43,787 nucleotides of DNA, taken from assembly GCA_002390675.1 (NCBI GenBank), contig DGPZ01000150.1, forward strand, positions 9,947-53,733, read 5' to 3'. The position numbers and the translations under genes are program-made. Of this stretch, positions 25,619 to 34,419 are shown piece after piece. The number at the start of each line of letters is the position of its first letter. Positions within the stretch are counted from its first letter, which is position 1. The notes beneath the pieces were generated by a model. That model did no database searches. It saw only the letters and a list, made by a program, of their open reading frames with translations, and was not told where the DNA came from. Source of the DNA: Deltaproteobacteria bacterium UBA4427 (lineage in GTDB: Bacteria > Myxococcota_A > UBA9160 > UBA4427).

Positions 25619-26338
25619 ATGCTAGGCGATGAGACGATTTTAGTTTTGAAGACTGGCGAGACACTCGCGCCGGTCAAAGCAGTGCGTGGAGACTTTGAGA
25701 AATGGATCACTGCGAATCTCGGCCTTCCTAAGCACAGAATCAAGCTATGCGAAGCCTATGCCGGAGAGCCGCTTCCCGATATCTCTTCGATCTCGGGCAT
25801 CGTGGTGACGGGCTCCCCTAGCATGGTCACGGATCGGCCCGCTTGGAGTGAGGAAGCTGCAGCTTGGCTTGCGAAGATCATTAAGGATGATCGCGTGCCA
25901 GTACTAGGCCTCTGCTACGGCCATCAGTTGCTCGCCTATGGGCTAGGTGGCGAAGTAGGCAAGAATCCCAACGGTCGAGAGATCGGGACCGTCGAACTAC
26001 GCATGGACGCCGCCGACCTCGCCGAGGATATTCTGTTGAAAGGCGGCACGTTCCCCGTGCATATGTCTCATGTGGAATCAGTGCTCGTTCCCCCGGATGG
26101 GGCGGATGTCCTCGGGGAGACGGATATTGAGCCGAACGCCGTGTTGCGTTTTGGGCCTCGCCAATGGGGCGTTCAGTTTCATCCCGAGTTCGATGCGGAT
26201 ATCATGCGCCGGTACGTCGAAGCGCGTCGGGAGATTATCCGAGGAGAGGGTTCTGACCCGGAGGCGATGATCGCGGCTGCGGCGGAAACGCCCGAAAGCA
26301 CGTCGATTCTCAATCGATTCGCGATGCTCGTCGGCTAG
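25619..26338 (+). CDS. class I glutamine amidotransferase-like protein
   Basis: Stand-alone GATase, 239 residues from ATG 25619, which has AAGAGG 8 nt upstream. The nucleophile elbow VLGLCYGHQLLAYGLGG has Cys99, and WGVQFHPEFDADIM supplies His188 and Glu190, completing the triad. GIVVTGSPSMV is the oxyanion-strand segment. Most like the GMP-synthase-type GATases that act without a fused synthetase, often on gamma-glutamyl compounds. Substrate unknown. It precedes the MerR gene by 240 nt and need not be part of that operon. Confidence 0.87.
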   Translation: MLGDETILVLKTGETLAPVKAVRGDFEKWITANLGLPKHRIKLCEAYAGEPLPDISSISGIVVTGSPSMVTDRPAWSEEAAAWLAKIIKDDRVPVLGLCYGHQLLAYGLGGEVGKNPNGREIGTVELRMDAADLAEDILLKGGTFPVHMSHVESVLVPPDGADVLGETDIEPNAVLRFGPRQWGVQFHPEFDADIMRRYVEARREIIRGEGSDPEAMIAAAAETPESTSILNRFAMLVG

Positions 26339-26371
26339 ACCGTCGCGCGGGAGCTGGAGAGGGCAGGGCAC

Positions 26372-26512
26372 CTAACGCCCGGCGGCCTTATTATCGATCT
26401 CGTATTCAATGTTCGACGCGAAGCGAATACCGCCGGCGGAAATGTCGACGATCATCGGGAATTTTCCCGCTGCCCCTCTTGATATCGATCCAGGCGCCCC
26501 GAGGGGACCATG
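26372..26512 (-). pseudogene. possible PilZ-domain fragment
   Basis: A 46-codon open stretch on the minus strand contains FPMIVDISAGGIRFAS, which matches the D-x-S-x-x-G core of PilZ (cyclic-di-GMP-binding) domains. The RxxxR motif that should precede it is missing in this frame, and the frame is closed by TAA just upstream of 26512. If real it is a decayed remnant; it may be chance. Confidence 0.22.
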
Positions 26513-26552
26513 TTATCGCTGCGAGCCGCAACGATTCGCTTCCTCGACACTG

Positions 26553-26572
26553 AGAGTAATCACTCTTAGAGT
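26553..26572. promoter_or_regulatory. alternating AGAGT/ACTCT half-sites before merR
   Basis: AGAGT (26553-26557), ACTCT (26562-26566) and AGAGT (26568-26572) form two overlapping inverted repeats, ending 6 nt before the MerR GTG start. MerR proteins bind short palindromes between -35 and -10 boxes, and similar ACTCT-containing sites are common for the family. Autoregulation of the merR-men operon is the likely meaning. Confidence 0.45.
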
Positions 26573-26578
26573 TGTCAC

Positions 26579-27382
26579 GTGGAATATAGAGTTGCAGAAC
26601 TGGCAAGCGCATCGGGCGTAGGGGTGGATACGGTCCGCTTCTACCAAGCCAAGGGCCTTATCCCGGCGCCGCGCCGCTCTGGACGCTTCGCGATTTACTC
26701 CGCCGACCATCTTGAACGGATCCGGCGGATTCGGAGCTTACTCGACGAAGGATTCTCTCTGGCCCAGATCCGTCGACTCCTCGACGCGGCCTCATCGGAT
26801 ATCGAGACGGACACCGCGGCCCATGCTCATGCCGAACCGCAGCCCACATCACCTCGTCGCCAGGACTCGGATCTACTCGAAGCGCTGGCCGCTCGAAGTG
26901 TCGGAGAGGGAACGCTCACTCTCGCCGAGTTGGCCGAGGAGACCGGCGTGCCCGAGGCCTTGGTGAGTGCCGTCGTCCAAGCGGGTCTGATCGCGCCGAT
27001 TGAGATTCGCGGCGAGGAGCGCTTCCCGCGGTCTGACCTTGAGATGGTGGCTGGCGCGCTTGAAATCCTGGGGATGGGGATGCCGCTCGATCGACTTTTG
27101 GAACTCGCCGCGCAGCATGCAGCGAACGTTGATGCGTTGGCGGAGCAGGCGATCGATCTTTTCGATGATCATGTCCGTAAGCCTCGAGGCAAAGACGACG
27201 AAAGCGTACGTCTCGTTTTCGAGCGGCTCTTGCCCCAGGCGACGCAAATCGTCGCGCTTCATTTTCAAAGAACGGTCGTGGCTCGGGCGCTCGCGCGTCT
27301 GCGGGGCCGCGGAGAAGAGAGTGCGCTCGAAGCGGCGCTCGAAGCAACTAAGACTGCCCGATTGGAGATTCAGTGGCGTTAG
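26579..27382 (+). CDS. MerR-family regulator with a second MerR-like domain
   Basis: Regulator of 267 residues starting at GTG. Residues 1-70 are a canonical MerR DNA-binding domain: YRVAELASASGVGVDTVRFYQAKGLIPAPRR...YSADHLERIRRIRSLLDEGFSLAQIRRLL. Residues about 110-185 look like a second, degenerate copy: LTLAELAEETGVPEALVSAVVQAGLIAPIEIRGEERFPRSDLEMVAGALEILGMGMPLDRLLEL. A helical tail follows. No cysteine pattern for metal sensing is visible. It overlaps ubiE by 10 nt and heads seven menaquinone-pathway genes, so it probably regulates quinone synthesis. The effector is unknown. Confidence 0.88.
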   Translation: MEYRVAELASASGVGVDTVRFYQAKGLIPAPRRSGRFAIYSADHLERIRRIRSLLDEGFSLAQIRRLLDAASSDIETDTAAHAHAEPQPTSPRRQDSDLLEALAARSVGEGTLTLAELAEETGVPEALVSAVVQAGLIAPIEIRGEERFPRSDLEMVAGALEILGMGMPLDRLLELAAQHAANVDALAEQAIDLFDDHVRKPRGKDDESVRLVFERLLPQATQIVALHFQRTVVARALARLRGRGEESALEAALEATKTARLEIQWR

Positions 27383-28101
27383 GTGATCTACCGACTGGTG
27401 AAGAGAAGCGCGTTCGTGTGCAAGACATGTTCGACCGCATAGCTCCGCGCTACGACGCGCTTAATCGAGTGATGTCTATGGGCATGGACCAAAGATGGCG
27501 CCGGCGCGCACTTGATAAGGTCGATGTGGGCGAGGGGGATTCGGTTGTCGATCTCGCATGTGGCACAGGTGATTTTTGCGAGCTCGTAGAAAGTCGCGGC
27601 GCACGCGTTGTGGGTGTCGACTTCGCCTTGCAAATGTTGAAGCAAGGACAGGGGCGGGGACTTGCCCATCCCGCCGTTCAGGGAGATGGTGAATGGCTGC
27701 CGTTTCAAACGGCTTCAGTGGATGTCGTGACCTGTGGATTCGCGCTTCGTAATTTCGTGACGCTCGACTCAGTCCTGCATGAGATCGCGCGGATTTTGAA
27801 GCCGGGTGGGCGTGCCGCTTTAATCGATGTCGATCGTCCGGCCTGGGGGCCGATTCGCCTGGCTCATTCCCTCTACTTCGACCGCATCGTTCCGCTCGTG
27901 GGCGGACTGGTCTCGGACCGAAAGGCCTACGCGTACCTTCCTCAATCGACGGCCTACCTGCCTCCGCCAGACGTGCTGCGTGAAATGCTCAGCGGCGCTG
28001 GTTTCTTAGAGATCGATCGTGAGAGTCTCTTTCTCGGATCCGCACAAATCCTGACGGGTGTTCGGGGTCCCCTCATGCCGGATTGTGAAACGAATTCGTG
28101 A
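27373..28101 (+). CDS. ubiE: demethylmenaquinone methyltransferase (UbiE/MenG)
   Basis: SAM-dependent C-methyltransferase that carries out the last step of menaquinone synthesis. 242 residues. VRVQDMFDRIAPRYDALNRVMSMGMDQRWRR is the family signature start. The SAM-binding motif VVDLACGTGDF is near residue 56. GEWLPFQTASVDVVTCGFALRNF and FDRIVPLVGGLVSDRKAYAYLPQS are the UbiE motifs. The GTG start overlaps the end of the MerR gene, and its own stop overlaps the menF start. No ubiquinone gene is nearby, so a menaquinone role is favoured. Confidence 0.95.
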   Translation: MALGDLPTGEEKRVRVQDMFDRIAPRYDALNRVMSMGMDQRWRRRALDKVDVGEGDSVVDLACGTGDFCELVESRGARVVGVDFALQMLKQGQGRGLAHPAVQGDGEWLPFQTASVDVVTCGFALRNFVTLDSVLHEIARILKPGGRAALIDVDRPAWGPIRLAHSLYFDRIVPLVGGLVSDRKAYAYLPQSTAYLPPPDVLREMLSGAGFLEIDRESLFLGSAQILTGVRGPLMPDCETNS

Positions 28102-29612
28102 CGGAGAGTGATCGATCCAGTTTTGGGGCTTTGACTCCGGAGGAACGTGCAGGCCTCGAACGTGCGGTTCGCATGAGTCGAGAGGAAGCAAGGACTCGAT
28201 GGGTTGCGCGAGTCGTTTCGACGCCGATTCCGAATGTCGTAGAATGTTATGCCAGAACGAAGAGTCGAGACCGCTTCCTCTGGCATTGCGGCGCGGTCGA
28301 CTCGCAGGCGCTGGGATTAGGTATCGCTGACGAGACCGAGAGTGCAGGACCTGGACGCTTCGAGGATATTCGTGGCTGGGCAACATCGGTGCGGGAACGG
28401 ATCGATTGGATTGGGCAGTCGCGTCCGAATGATGCGCCGACCTTTTTCGGGGGATTTGGCTTCGAAGAAGAGTCCCGGGGCGCGGAGGATTGGAAAGCTT
28501 TTCCGGCCGCGCGCTTCGTGTTGCCCAATATGGTTCTTGAAGACCGCGCCGACGGGAGCGGATTTGTCTCTTTCACCCGGATCGAACCGGGGGCAACCGC
28601 GGACAGCGTCGAAACGGAGTTAGTCTCACGTTCGCGCGAGTTCGAGGCGCTCTGCGAAGACGCTCCTGAGGAGCCTGTCGAAATCGCTTCGAGCGACGAG
28701 TTGGCAGGGTTGTGGGGGGGCGGCCCTGAATTCAGAGTCAAAGCGGATCGTCCCCATGCGATTTTCCGAGCGCAGGTCGAGGCCGCCTTGGAAGCGATTG
28801 GCTCGCAGCAGCTGACTAAGGTCGTGCTCGCCCGTGCACTTTCAGTGGACCATGACGGCGATTTCGATGTCCCGGAGTTTTTGGCGCGGCTTCGTTTGCT
28901 TTACCCGACCTGCACTTTGATTGCCGTGGGGCGAGGAGACGACACTTTCCTAGCTGCGACTCCGGAGACTCTCGTTCGAAAGCGCGGACGCGCAGTCCAG
29001 ACGGCTGCGCTTGCGGGGTCGGCCCCGCGTGGTCGCAACCCGGAAGAAGATCTCGAATTTGGTCGGGCGCTGCTTTCAAGCAAGAAAGAGCGCAATGAGC
29101 ACGCGCTTGTCGTCGACGCAATTCGAGACGTGTTGGCGGAGAGGTGCGAGACATTGACCGTGCCCGAGTCCCCTTCGCTTCGCGCGCTCTTCGGGATCCA
29201 GCATCTTGAAACCCCGATCTCGGGTGAACTGAGAGCGATGCCAGCAAGTGACGGGGAAAGGGACAGCACTGTCGATGTCCTGCAGCTCATTTCTGATCTT
29301 CATCCGACCCCTGCGGTGTGCGGTGTGCCGCGGCGTGAATCGGGGGCTTGGCTTCGGCAGCATGAAGGCCTTGACCGTGGGTGGTATGCGGCGCCGGTCG
29401 GTTGGCTCGACATTGAGGGGGGTGGGGATTTTCGCGTCGCGTTGCGATCGGGCCTGATCCGCAACCGATTGGACGGACTGAATCGGGCCGGTGCGAGTAG
29501 AGGGTTGCTATTCGCCGGAGCAGGTCTTGTCGAAGGATCGGTTGCCGACGAAGAGCTTCGAGAGACCCGCATTAAGCTTCGAGCCCTACTCGCGCCTCTT
29601 ACGGAGATTTAG
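28098..29612 (+). CDS. menF: isochorismate synthase
   Basis: Chorismate-binding enzyme of 504 residues that makes isochorismate, the first menaquinone step. The C-terminal catalytic domain has KVVLARALSV, FLAATPETLVRKRGR, LAGSAPRGRNPEEDLEFG, KKERNEHALVVDAIRDVLAE and TPAVCGVPRRES (about residue 403). WYAAPVGWLDIEGGGDFRVALRSGLI closes the fold. The same family includes anthranilate and salicylate enzymes, but position between ubiE and menD settles the role. GTG start overlaps ubiE by 4 nt. Confidence 0.95.
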   Translation: MTESDRSSFGALTPEERAGLERAVRMSREEARTRWVARVVSTPIPNVVECYARTKSRDRFLWHCGAVDSQALGLGIADETESAGPGRFEDIRGWATSVRERIDWIGQSRPNDAPTFFGGFGFEEESRGAEDWKAFPAARFVLPNMVLEDRADGSGFVSFTRIEPGATADSVETELVSRSREFEALCEDAPEEPVEIASSDELAGLWGGGPEFRVKADRPHAIFRAQVEAALEAIGSQQLTKVVLARALSVDHDGDFDVPEFLARLRLLYPTCTLIAVGRGDDTFLAATPETLVRKRGRAVQTAALAGSAPRGRNPEEDLEFGRALLSSKKERNEHALVVDAIRDVLAERCETLTVPESPSLRALFGIQHLETPISGELRAMPASDGERDSTVDVLQLISDLHPTPAVCGVPRRESGAWLRQHEGLDRGWYAAPVGWLDIEGGGDFRVALRSGLIRNRLDGLNRAGASRGLLFAGAGLVEGSVADEELRETRIKLRALLAPLTEI

Positions 29613-29614
29613 GC

Positions 29615-31411
29615 GTGAGCGCATTCGTGTCGGATCCGGAAGCGGTCTACCGTTTTACAGGCACTTTTTTTGAATCTCTTCGTTTGTCTGGAGTGGCTCA
29701 TGTTGTGATTTCGCCGGGCTCTCGTTCTACGCCGCTGTCGATCACGGCCCGTCACACACCTGGACTGCGTACTTGGATCGAGCTTGATGAACGTGCGGCT
29801 GGCTTTTTTGCGCTCGGTCTCGCGAAGGCAAGCGGTCGCCCCGCCGTGCTCGTATGCACCTCCGGAACTGCAGCAGCCAATTACCTGCCGGCTGTCGTTG
29901 AGGCCCACTATTCGAGGGTGCCTATGATCGTCGCAACCACGGATCGTCCGGCGGAGCTTAGGGATTGGGGTGCCGGCCAGACGATCGACCAGGTCGGACT
30001 CTTCGGTGGGTACTCGCGTTGGGCGAGCGAGCTTCCGGTTCCCGAAGCCGGGGAGGATGCACTTCGTTTCGCCAATCAAGTCGCCGCGCGTGCGGTCGAA
30101 GAAGCACTCGGTAAGCCTTCCGGCGCGGTTCATCTCAATTGGCCGCTCCGGGAGCCGCTCCCTCCGCCGGTGGGAAAAATGTCTGAGATCCTTACCGCGG
30201 TACAGGGCTCGCGGGTCGCGCCAGAGTTTACCCATGCGAGAGAAATACCGCGGGGCGAGGACGTTTCGGAACTGGCTGCTCTGGCCCGGGATAACGAACG
30301 AGGCGTGATCAGCGTAGGCCCTATGCAGCCTTCGCCTGGGCTTCGAGATGCGATCGTCGGGTTCGCTGAGGCTTCCGGTTGGCCAGTGTTATGCGATCCG
30401 GCTTCGAATCTTCGCGCCGGGGACGGGTCGCAAAGTTCACTGTTACTAGATGCCGCAGATATCCTGACTCGGCCCGGACGGTTCAGCGAACGATATCGTC
30501 CGGAGGTCGTTGTGCGATTGGGTGAGCCCTCGGTTTCAAAACCCCAGCGGCTCTGGATCGAAGCGGCCGAGCCGCAACACGTTTGGTGGCTCGATGAGGG
30601 GGGCCAGTGGGGAGAGCCTTCGCGTCTCGCGACACGAGTGGTTCGGGGTGGCGCCGCAGGTTTACTGTCCGGAGCTGCGGCCGACTTGTCCGCCGTTAAT
30701 GGACCCGGGCCAAGCCGGAAATCCGCTTGGCGAGATACCTTCGAGTCGAATAACGCGGTGGCAAGGAGCGCGCTCGATGATGCGGCGATGTCGCCGCATG
30801 GCTTCTGCGGTCTCTCGGTCGCGACAGTCATTGCGCGCAGTGTTCCTGTCGATGGGCAGCTCTTCATCTCGAATAGCATGTCGATCCGACTGCTTGACCT
30901 CGGATTCGCGAAGCGAGAGTCGTCTGTTCGCGTCTTCTGCAGCCGCGGAGCGAGCGGGATTGACGGAATCACTTCGACGGCACTCGGAGTGGCTGCAGCA
31001 ACGGGGGTTCCGACTGTTTTGATGACGGGGGATCTCGCCTTTCTACACGATCTGAGTGGGCTGTTGTTGGCGCGTCGAGAAACGATTCCGCTCACGATCG
31101 TGGTGCTCGATGATAATGGCGGGGGGATTTTTTCGATGCTTCCCGTGGCACAGCAGAGCGAGGAAGTGGCCTTTCAAGAACTCTTTCATACGCCTCATGG
31201 GCTAGACCTTGCCGGAGTCGCGGCGCTCGTTGGGCTCGAAGACACGCTCGCGACGAATGCCGACGAACTCGAGACAGCGATTGCTGCCGGGATTGCGAGA
31301 CCCGGAGTCTCGATCGTTCGGGTGCCGGTTGATGCCACTGAAAACGAGCGTCGATTCAGGGCCGCCACGAGCAGTGCGCTTGGCGCGGTCGATTCGGAAG
31401 TGATGTCCTAG
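29615..31411 (+). CDS. menD: SEPHCHC synthase
   Basis: TPP-dependent enzyme that joins 2-oxoglutarate to isochorismate, forming 2-succinyl-5-enolpyruvyl-6-hydroxy-3-cyclohexene-1-carboxylate. 598 residues. ISPGSRSTPLSITAR is the substrate-binding start, with TSGTAAANYLPAVVEAHYSRVPMIVATTDRPAELRDWGAGQTIDQ following. The TPP/Mg motif is GDLAFLHDLSGLLL with downstream DDNGGGIFSMLP. Starts at GTG 2 nt after menF and overlaps menH by one base. Confidence 0.96.
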   Translation: MSAFVSDPEAVYRFTGTFFESLRLSGVAHVVISPGSRSTPLSITARHTPGLRTWIELDERAAGFFALGLAKASGRPAVLVCTSGTAAANYLPAVVEAHYSRVPMIVATTDRPAELRDWGAGQTIDQVGLFGGYSRWASELPVPEAGEDALRFANQVAARAVEEALGKPSGAVHLNWPLREPLPPPVGKMSEILTAVQGSRVAPEFTHAREIPRGEDVSELAALARDNERGVISVGPMQPSPGLRDAIVGFAEASGWPVLCDPASNLRAGDGSQSSLLLDAADILTRPGRFSERYRPEVVVRLGEPSVSKPQRLWIEAAEPQHVWWLDEGGQWGEPSRLATRVVRGGAAGLLSGAAADLSAVNGPGPSRKSAWRDTFESNNAVARSALDDAAMSPHGFCGLSVATVIARSVPVDGQLFISNSMSIRLLDLGFAKRESSVRVFCSRGASGIDGITSTALGVAAATGVPTVLMTGDLAFLHDLSGLLLARRETIPLTIVVLDDNGGGIFSMLPVAQQSEEVAFQELFHTPHGLDLAGVAALVGLEDTLATNADELETAIAAGIARPGVSIVRVPVDATENERRFRAATSSALGAVDSEVMS

Positions 31412-32298
31412 TGGCGCAGCCGACCGAGTCGCGATTCATTGACGTGTGCGGCGTTCGGCTACACGCGGCCTGTGATGGATCGCGCGACGGGCGTCAGGCG
31501 GTTTTGATTTTGCACGGGTTTACGGGGTCCGCCGAAAGTATGGAGGGCGTGGCCGGGCCGTTATTGGATGACTATTTCGTCGTTCGGTTAGAGCTTGTGG
31601 GGCACGGCGAGAGCGACGCTCCAGAGGACATCGGGTGCTACTCGATGGGCGCGTGCGTGCAGCAGGTTCTTGCGGCGGTCGGTGCCCTGGATCTGCGTCG
31701 TCCACATTTGATCGGCTATTCGATGGGGGGCAGGGCGGCATTGTCCGCGGCGCTTGCGAAGCCAGACTGCTTTGCCAGCCTAACGCTCGTCGGCGCGACG
31801 GCAGGGATCGCGGATGCTGCGGCCCGGCGCGAACGGATCGCGGCGGATGAAGCCCTCGCGAATCGAATCGAGCAAGAGGGCCTCGAGGCCTTCGTGGATC
31901 ATTGGATGTCGATTCCTCTTTTCGCGAGCCAGAAGCGGCTGGGGGCGAATGCACTTGGGCGCGCTCGTGCGGAACGGATGAAAAATAGCCCGAGTGGGCT
32001 CGCCAATTCTCTGCGAGGAATGGGCTCGGGCGCGCAAACGCCGGTCTTCGATCGCCTCCGCCGATATGAGGGACCCATCCAACTCGTCGTGGGTGACGAG
32101 GACGAGAAATTCCAAGGCATCGCAGCCATCCTTGAAGAGGGGTGCTTCGATGCCCGAACGGCGATCGTTTCGGAGTCTGGGCATGCGGCTCATCTCGAAC
32201 AACCCGAGGCCTTCGCGGTTTTGGTCAAAGACTTTTTGGCGCGCGCGGGATGTGCGCAACCCGGCGGCGACGTTGAGGAGGACGAGCGGGATGAGTGA
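31411..32298 (+). CDS. menH: SHCHC synthase-like alpha/beta hydrolase
   Basis: Alpha/beta-hydrolase of 295 residues that would eliminate pyruvate from SEPHCHC. The oxyanion region is LHGFTGSAESMEG. The nucleophile Ser (about 104) is in LIGYSMGGRAAL, a MenH-like elbow. The catalytic His is in SESGHAAHLEQPEAF (about 258), with an Asp in VVGDEDEKF. Its place between menD and menA supports the MenH call. GTG start, one-base overlap with menD; the tail runs 8 nt into menA. Confidence 0.9.
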   Translation: MAQPTESRFIDVCGVRLHAACDGSRDGRQAVLILHGFTGSAESMEGVAGPLLDDYFVVRLELVGHGESDAPEDIGCYSMGACVQQVLAAVGALDLRRPHLIGYSMGGRAALSAALAKPDCFASLTLVGATAGIADAAARRERIAADEALANRIEQEGLEAFVDHWMSIPLFASQKRLGANALGRARAERMKNSPSGLANSLRGMGSGAQTPVFDRLRRYEGPIQLVVGDEDEKFQGIAAILEEGCFDARTAIVSESGHAAHLEQPEAFAVLVKDFLARAGCAQPGGDVEEDERDE

Positions 32299-33217
32299 TG
32301 TGAACCAGGTGGAGCCCGGAAGTATTGCTGCGTGGCGGATGGCTATTCGACCACAGACGTTGCCTGTTTCGATCGGTCCTGTTTTAGTCGGAACGGCCGT
32401 CGCACACGTCGAAGGTGCGTTGCAGGTCGGGCCGGCGATCGCGGCCGGTTTGGGGGCACTATTTCTGCAAATCGGATCGAATTTCGCGAACGATGTCTTT
32501 GACTTCGAAAAGGGGGCGGACACCGAAGACCGGATCGGTCCTCCGCGCGCCGCGGTTCTTGGTCTACTGAGCCCGGCTCAGCTGAAAACGGGGATGGGCG
32601 TCGTTTTTGCGTTAGCGACTTTGGCAGGTCTCTACCTGAGCTCAGTGGCTGGCCCGGTCATTTTGGCCGTCGGGTTCGTGTCGATCCTCGCCGCGATCGC
32701 GTATACCGGTGGACCCTATCCGCTTGGTTATCACGGCCTGGGCGACGTCGCGGTCTTTCTCTTCTTCGGACTCGTTGCAGTGGTCGGCACGACCTTCGTG
32801 CAAACGGGTTCGCTTCCCTCACTCGCTTGGATTTGCGCGGTTCCGGTGGGCACCCTGGCGACTGCGATTCTTGTCGTGAATAACTTGCGCGACATCGACA
32901 CCGATACGGTCGCAGGAAAAAGAACCCTTGCCGTTCGATTCGGACGCAGCGGCGCACGCTTTGAATGGCTGGCCCTTGTGGGTGGCGCCTATCTCGTGCC
33001 GGTCGCGCTTTGGCTGGTCTTAGGCATGTCACCTTGGGTGTTGATTCCGATGGCCAGCCTGCCAAGGGCCGTTCGCATATACGGAGTGATTTCGCAGACG
33101 GAAGAAGGTCCTGCGTTGAATGCGGCTCTGGCCGGAACGGCACAGCTTGGTTTTCTGTACTCGCTTCTTCTCGCACTTGGTCTGGCATCCGGGATGGAAA
33201 CGGGGCTCGTCGGGTGA
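32291..33217 (+). CDS. menA: 1,4-dihydroxy-2-naphthoate polyprenyltransferase
   Basis: UbiA-superfamily integral membrane prenyltransferase, 308 residues and about eight or nine helices. It attaches the isoprenoid tail to DHNA. The first Asp-rich motif is NFANDVFDFEKGAD (about 64-77), the second NNLRDIDTDTVAGKRTLAVRFG. YTGGPYPLGYHGLGDVAVFLFFG is a family signature. The ATG at 32291 lies inside the end of menH. The open frame extends upstream to 31994 but that part is menH in another frame. Confidence 0.95.
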   Translation: MSDVNQVEPGSIAAWRMAIRPQTLPVSIGPVLVGTAVAHVEGALQVGPAIAAGLGALFLQIGSNFANDVFDFEKGADTEDRIGPPRAAVLGLLSPAQLKTGMGVVFALATLAGLYLSSVAGPVILAVGFVSILAAIAYTGGPYPLGYHGLGDVAVFLFFGLVAVVGTTFVQTGSLPSLAWICAVPVGTLATAILVVNNLRDIDTDTVAGKRTLAVRFGRSGARFEWLALVGGAYLVPVALWLVLGMSPWVLIPMASLPRAVRIYGVISQTEEGPALNAALAGTAQLGFLYSLLLALGLASGMETGLVG

Positions 33218-34419
33218 GGCTTCGCCGGGTCAAAATCCACGGCTTCTCTCTTCCGTTGCGCCAGGCAATGCGAACGGCGCACGGCCGAATCGAGCGCAGG
33301 GATGGGTTCCTTGTCGAAGTCGAGGACGAGGCGGGGTTGCGCGGATTCGGCGAGGCAACGCCGCTTCCTTCCTTCGGCACCGAAGAATTCGCGAAGTGCC
33401 GAGAGGCCTTGGAGGCATCGTTCAGAGCTGACCTAACGAAAGCGTTCTCGGCAGTCGCATTGGACTCTCAACCCGAATCTCAAGCTCAACCCCAACGTCA
33501 ATTTCAGCCCGGTATCCAACCGACGGGGACCCCCTGCGCCGAGTTCGCACGGGAGGCAGCGTTTTTCGATTTGCAGGCCCGCCGAGAAGGAAAGACGCTG
33601 GCCGCATGGATTCGAGATCGGGCGGGTCTCTCGGGTGCTTCGCCAGATCAGGTACGAACGCAGGCGCTTGTGGCTGGGGATTCACCTGCGGAGGTGGCGG
33701 AGGACGCGGAGCGCGCGATGGGCGAAGGGTGCTCTGCATTCAAGCTGAAAGTCGCGATGGAGCGAGTACCTGGTCGTGGCCCGGATCTCACCTGGGATCT
33801 CGAACGCGTGGGGGCCCTTCGGTCCACCGTCGGCGCGGAGGCTTGCATAAGGCTTGATGCGAATGAAGGTTGGACCCTTGGTGCGGCCGAGCAGGCGTTG
33901 GAGCACCTCGCTTCCTTTGGTGTCGATTTCGTTGAGCAGCCGGTCCGCCGAGGGGATCTTATGGGACTCAAGCGGCTTAGGGACCAAGGCGTTGTTGATG
34001 TCGCTGCAGATGAGTCGCTTCAGGGAGCGGGCTTTGAGGCTTGCTTTAGCGCGGAGGCCGCCTCGGTATGGGTGGTGAAGACCGCCGCGTTAGGCGGACT
34101 CGATCGATCGATCGAAATAGCTCGGCTAGCGCGCGAGAGTGGGGTCCGCCTAGTTTGGTCGACGCTTATGGACGGGGCAGTCAGCCGGGGAGCGGCCTTG
34201 GCTCTCGCCGCCGGATTGCAATCGAGCGAAGGAGTGGGTGAAGTGCACGGCCTCGGAACCGCGGACTGGCTCGATGCGGACCTGGGGCAAGAATTCGCCG
34301 TGGCGCCAGGGGGGAAGATCGGGGGGAAGATCAAGCTGCGTGGGGATCCCGGCTTGGGTTTTGTGCCCGAAATTCCGGAGGGCATGTCTGTGGGCGCTGG
34401 TCTGGAGATTTCTTCGTGA
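33214..34419 (+). CDS. menC: o-succinylbenzoate synthase
   Basis: Enolase-superfamily dehydratase, 401 residues, converting SHCHC to o-succinylbenzoate. Catalytic Lys in AFKLKVA (about 178); metal ligands in RLDANEGW (about 215), FVEQPV (about 242) and AADESL (about 266); second Lys in VVKTAALGG. Between the N-terminal capping domain and the barrel is an odd Gln/Pro-rich stretch at residues 85-103, which standard MenC lacks. GTG start overlaps the menA stop by 4 nt. Confidence 0.94.
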   Translation: MRLRRVKIHGFSLPLRQAMRTAHGRIERRDGFLVEVEDEAGLRGFGEATPLPSFGTEEFAKCREALEASFRADLTKAFSAVALDSQPESQAQPQRQFQPGIQPTGTPCAEFAREAAFFDLQARREGKTLAAWIRDRAGLSGASPDQVRTQALVAGDSPAEVAEDAERAMGEGCSAFKLKVAMERVPGRGPDLTWDLERVGALRSTVGAEACIRLDANEGWTLGAAEQALEHLASFGVDFVEQPVRRGDLMGLKRLRDQGVVDVAADESLQGAGFEACFSAEAASVWVVKTAALGGLDRSIEIARLARESGVRLVWSTLMDGAVSRGAALALAAGLQSSEGVGEVHGLGTADWLDADLGQEFAVAPGGKIGGKIKLRGDPGLGFVPEIPEGMSVGAGLEISS

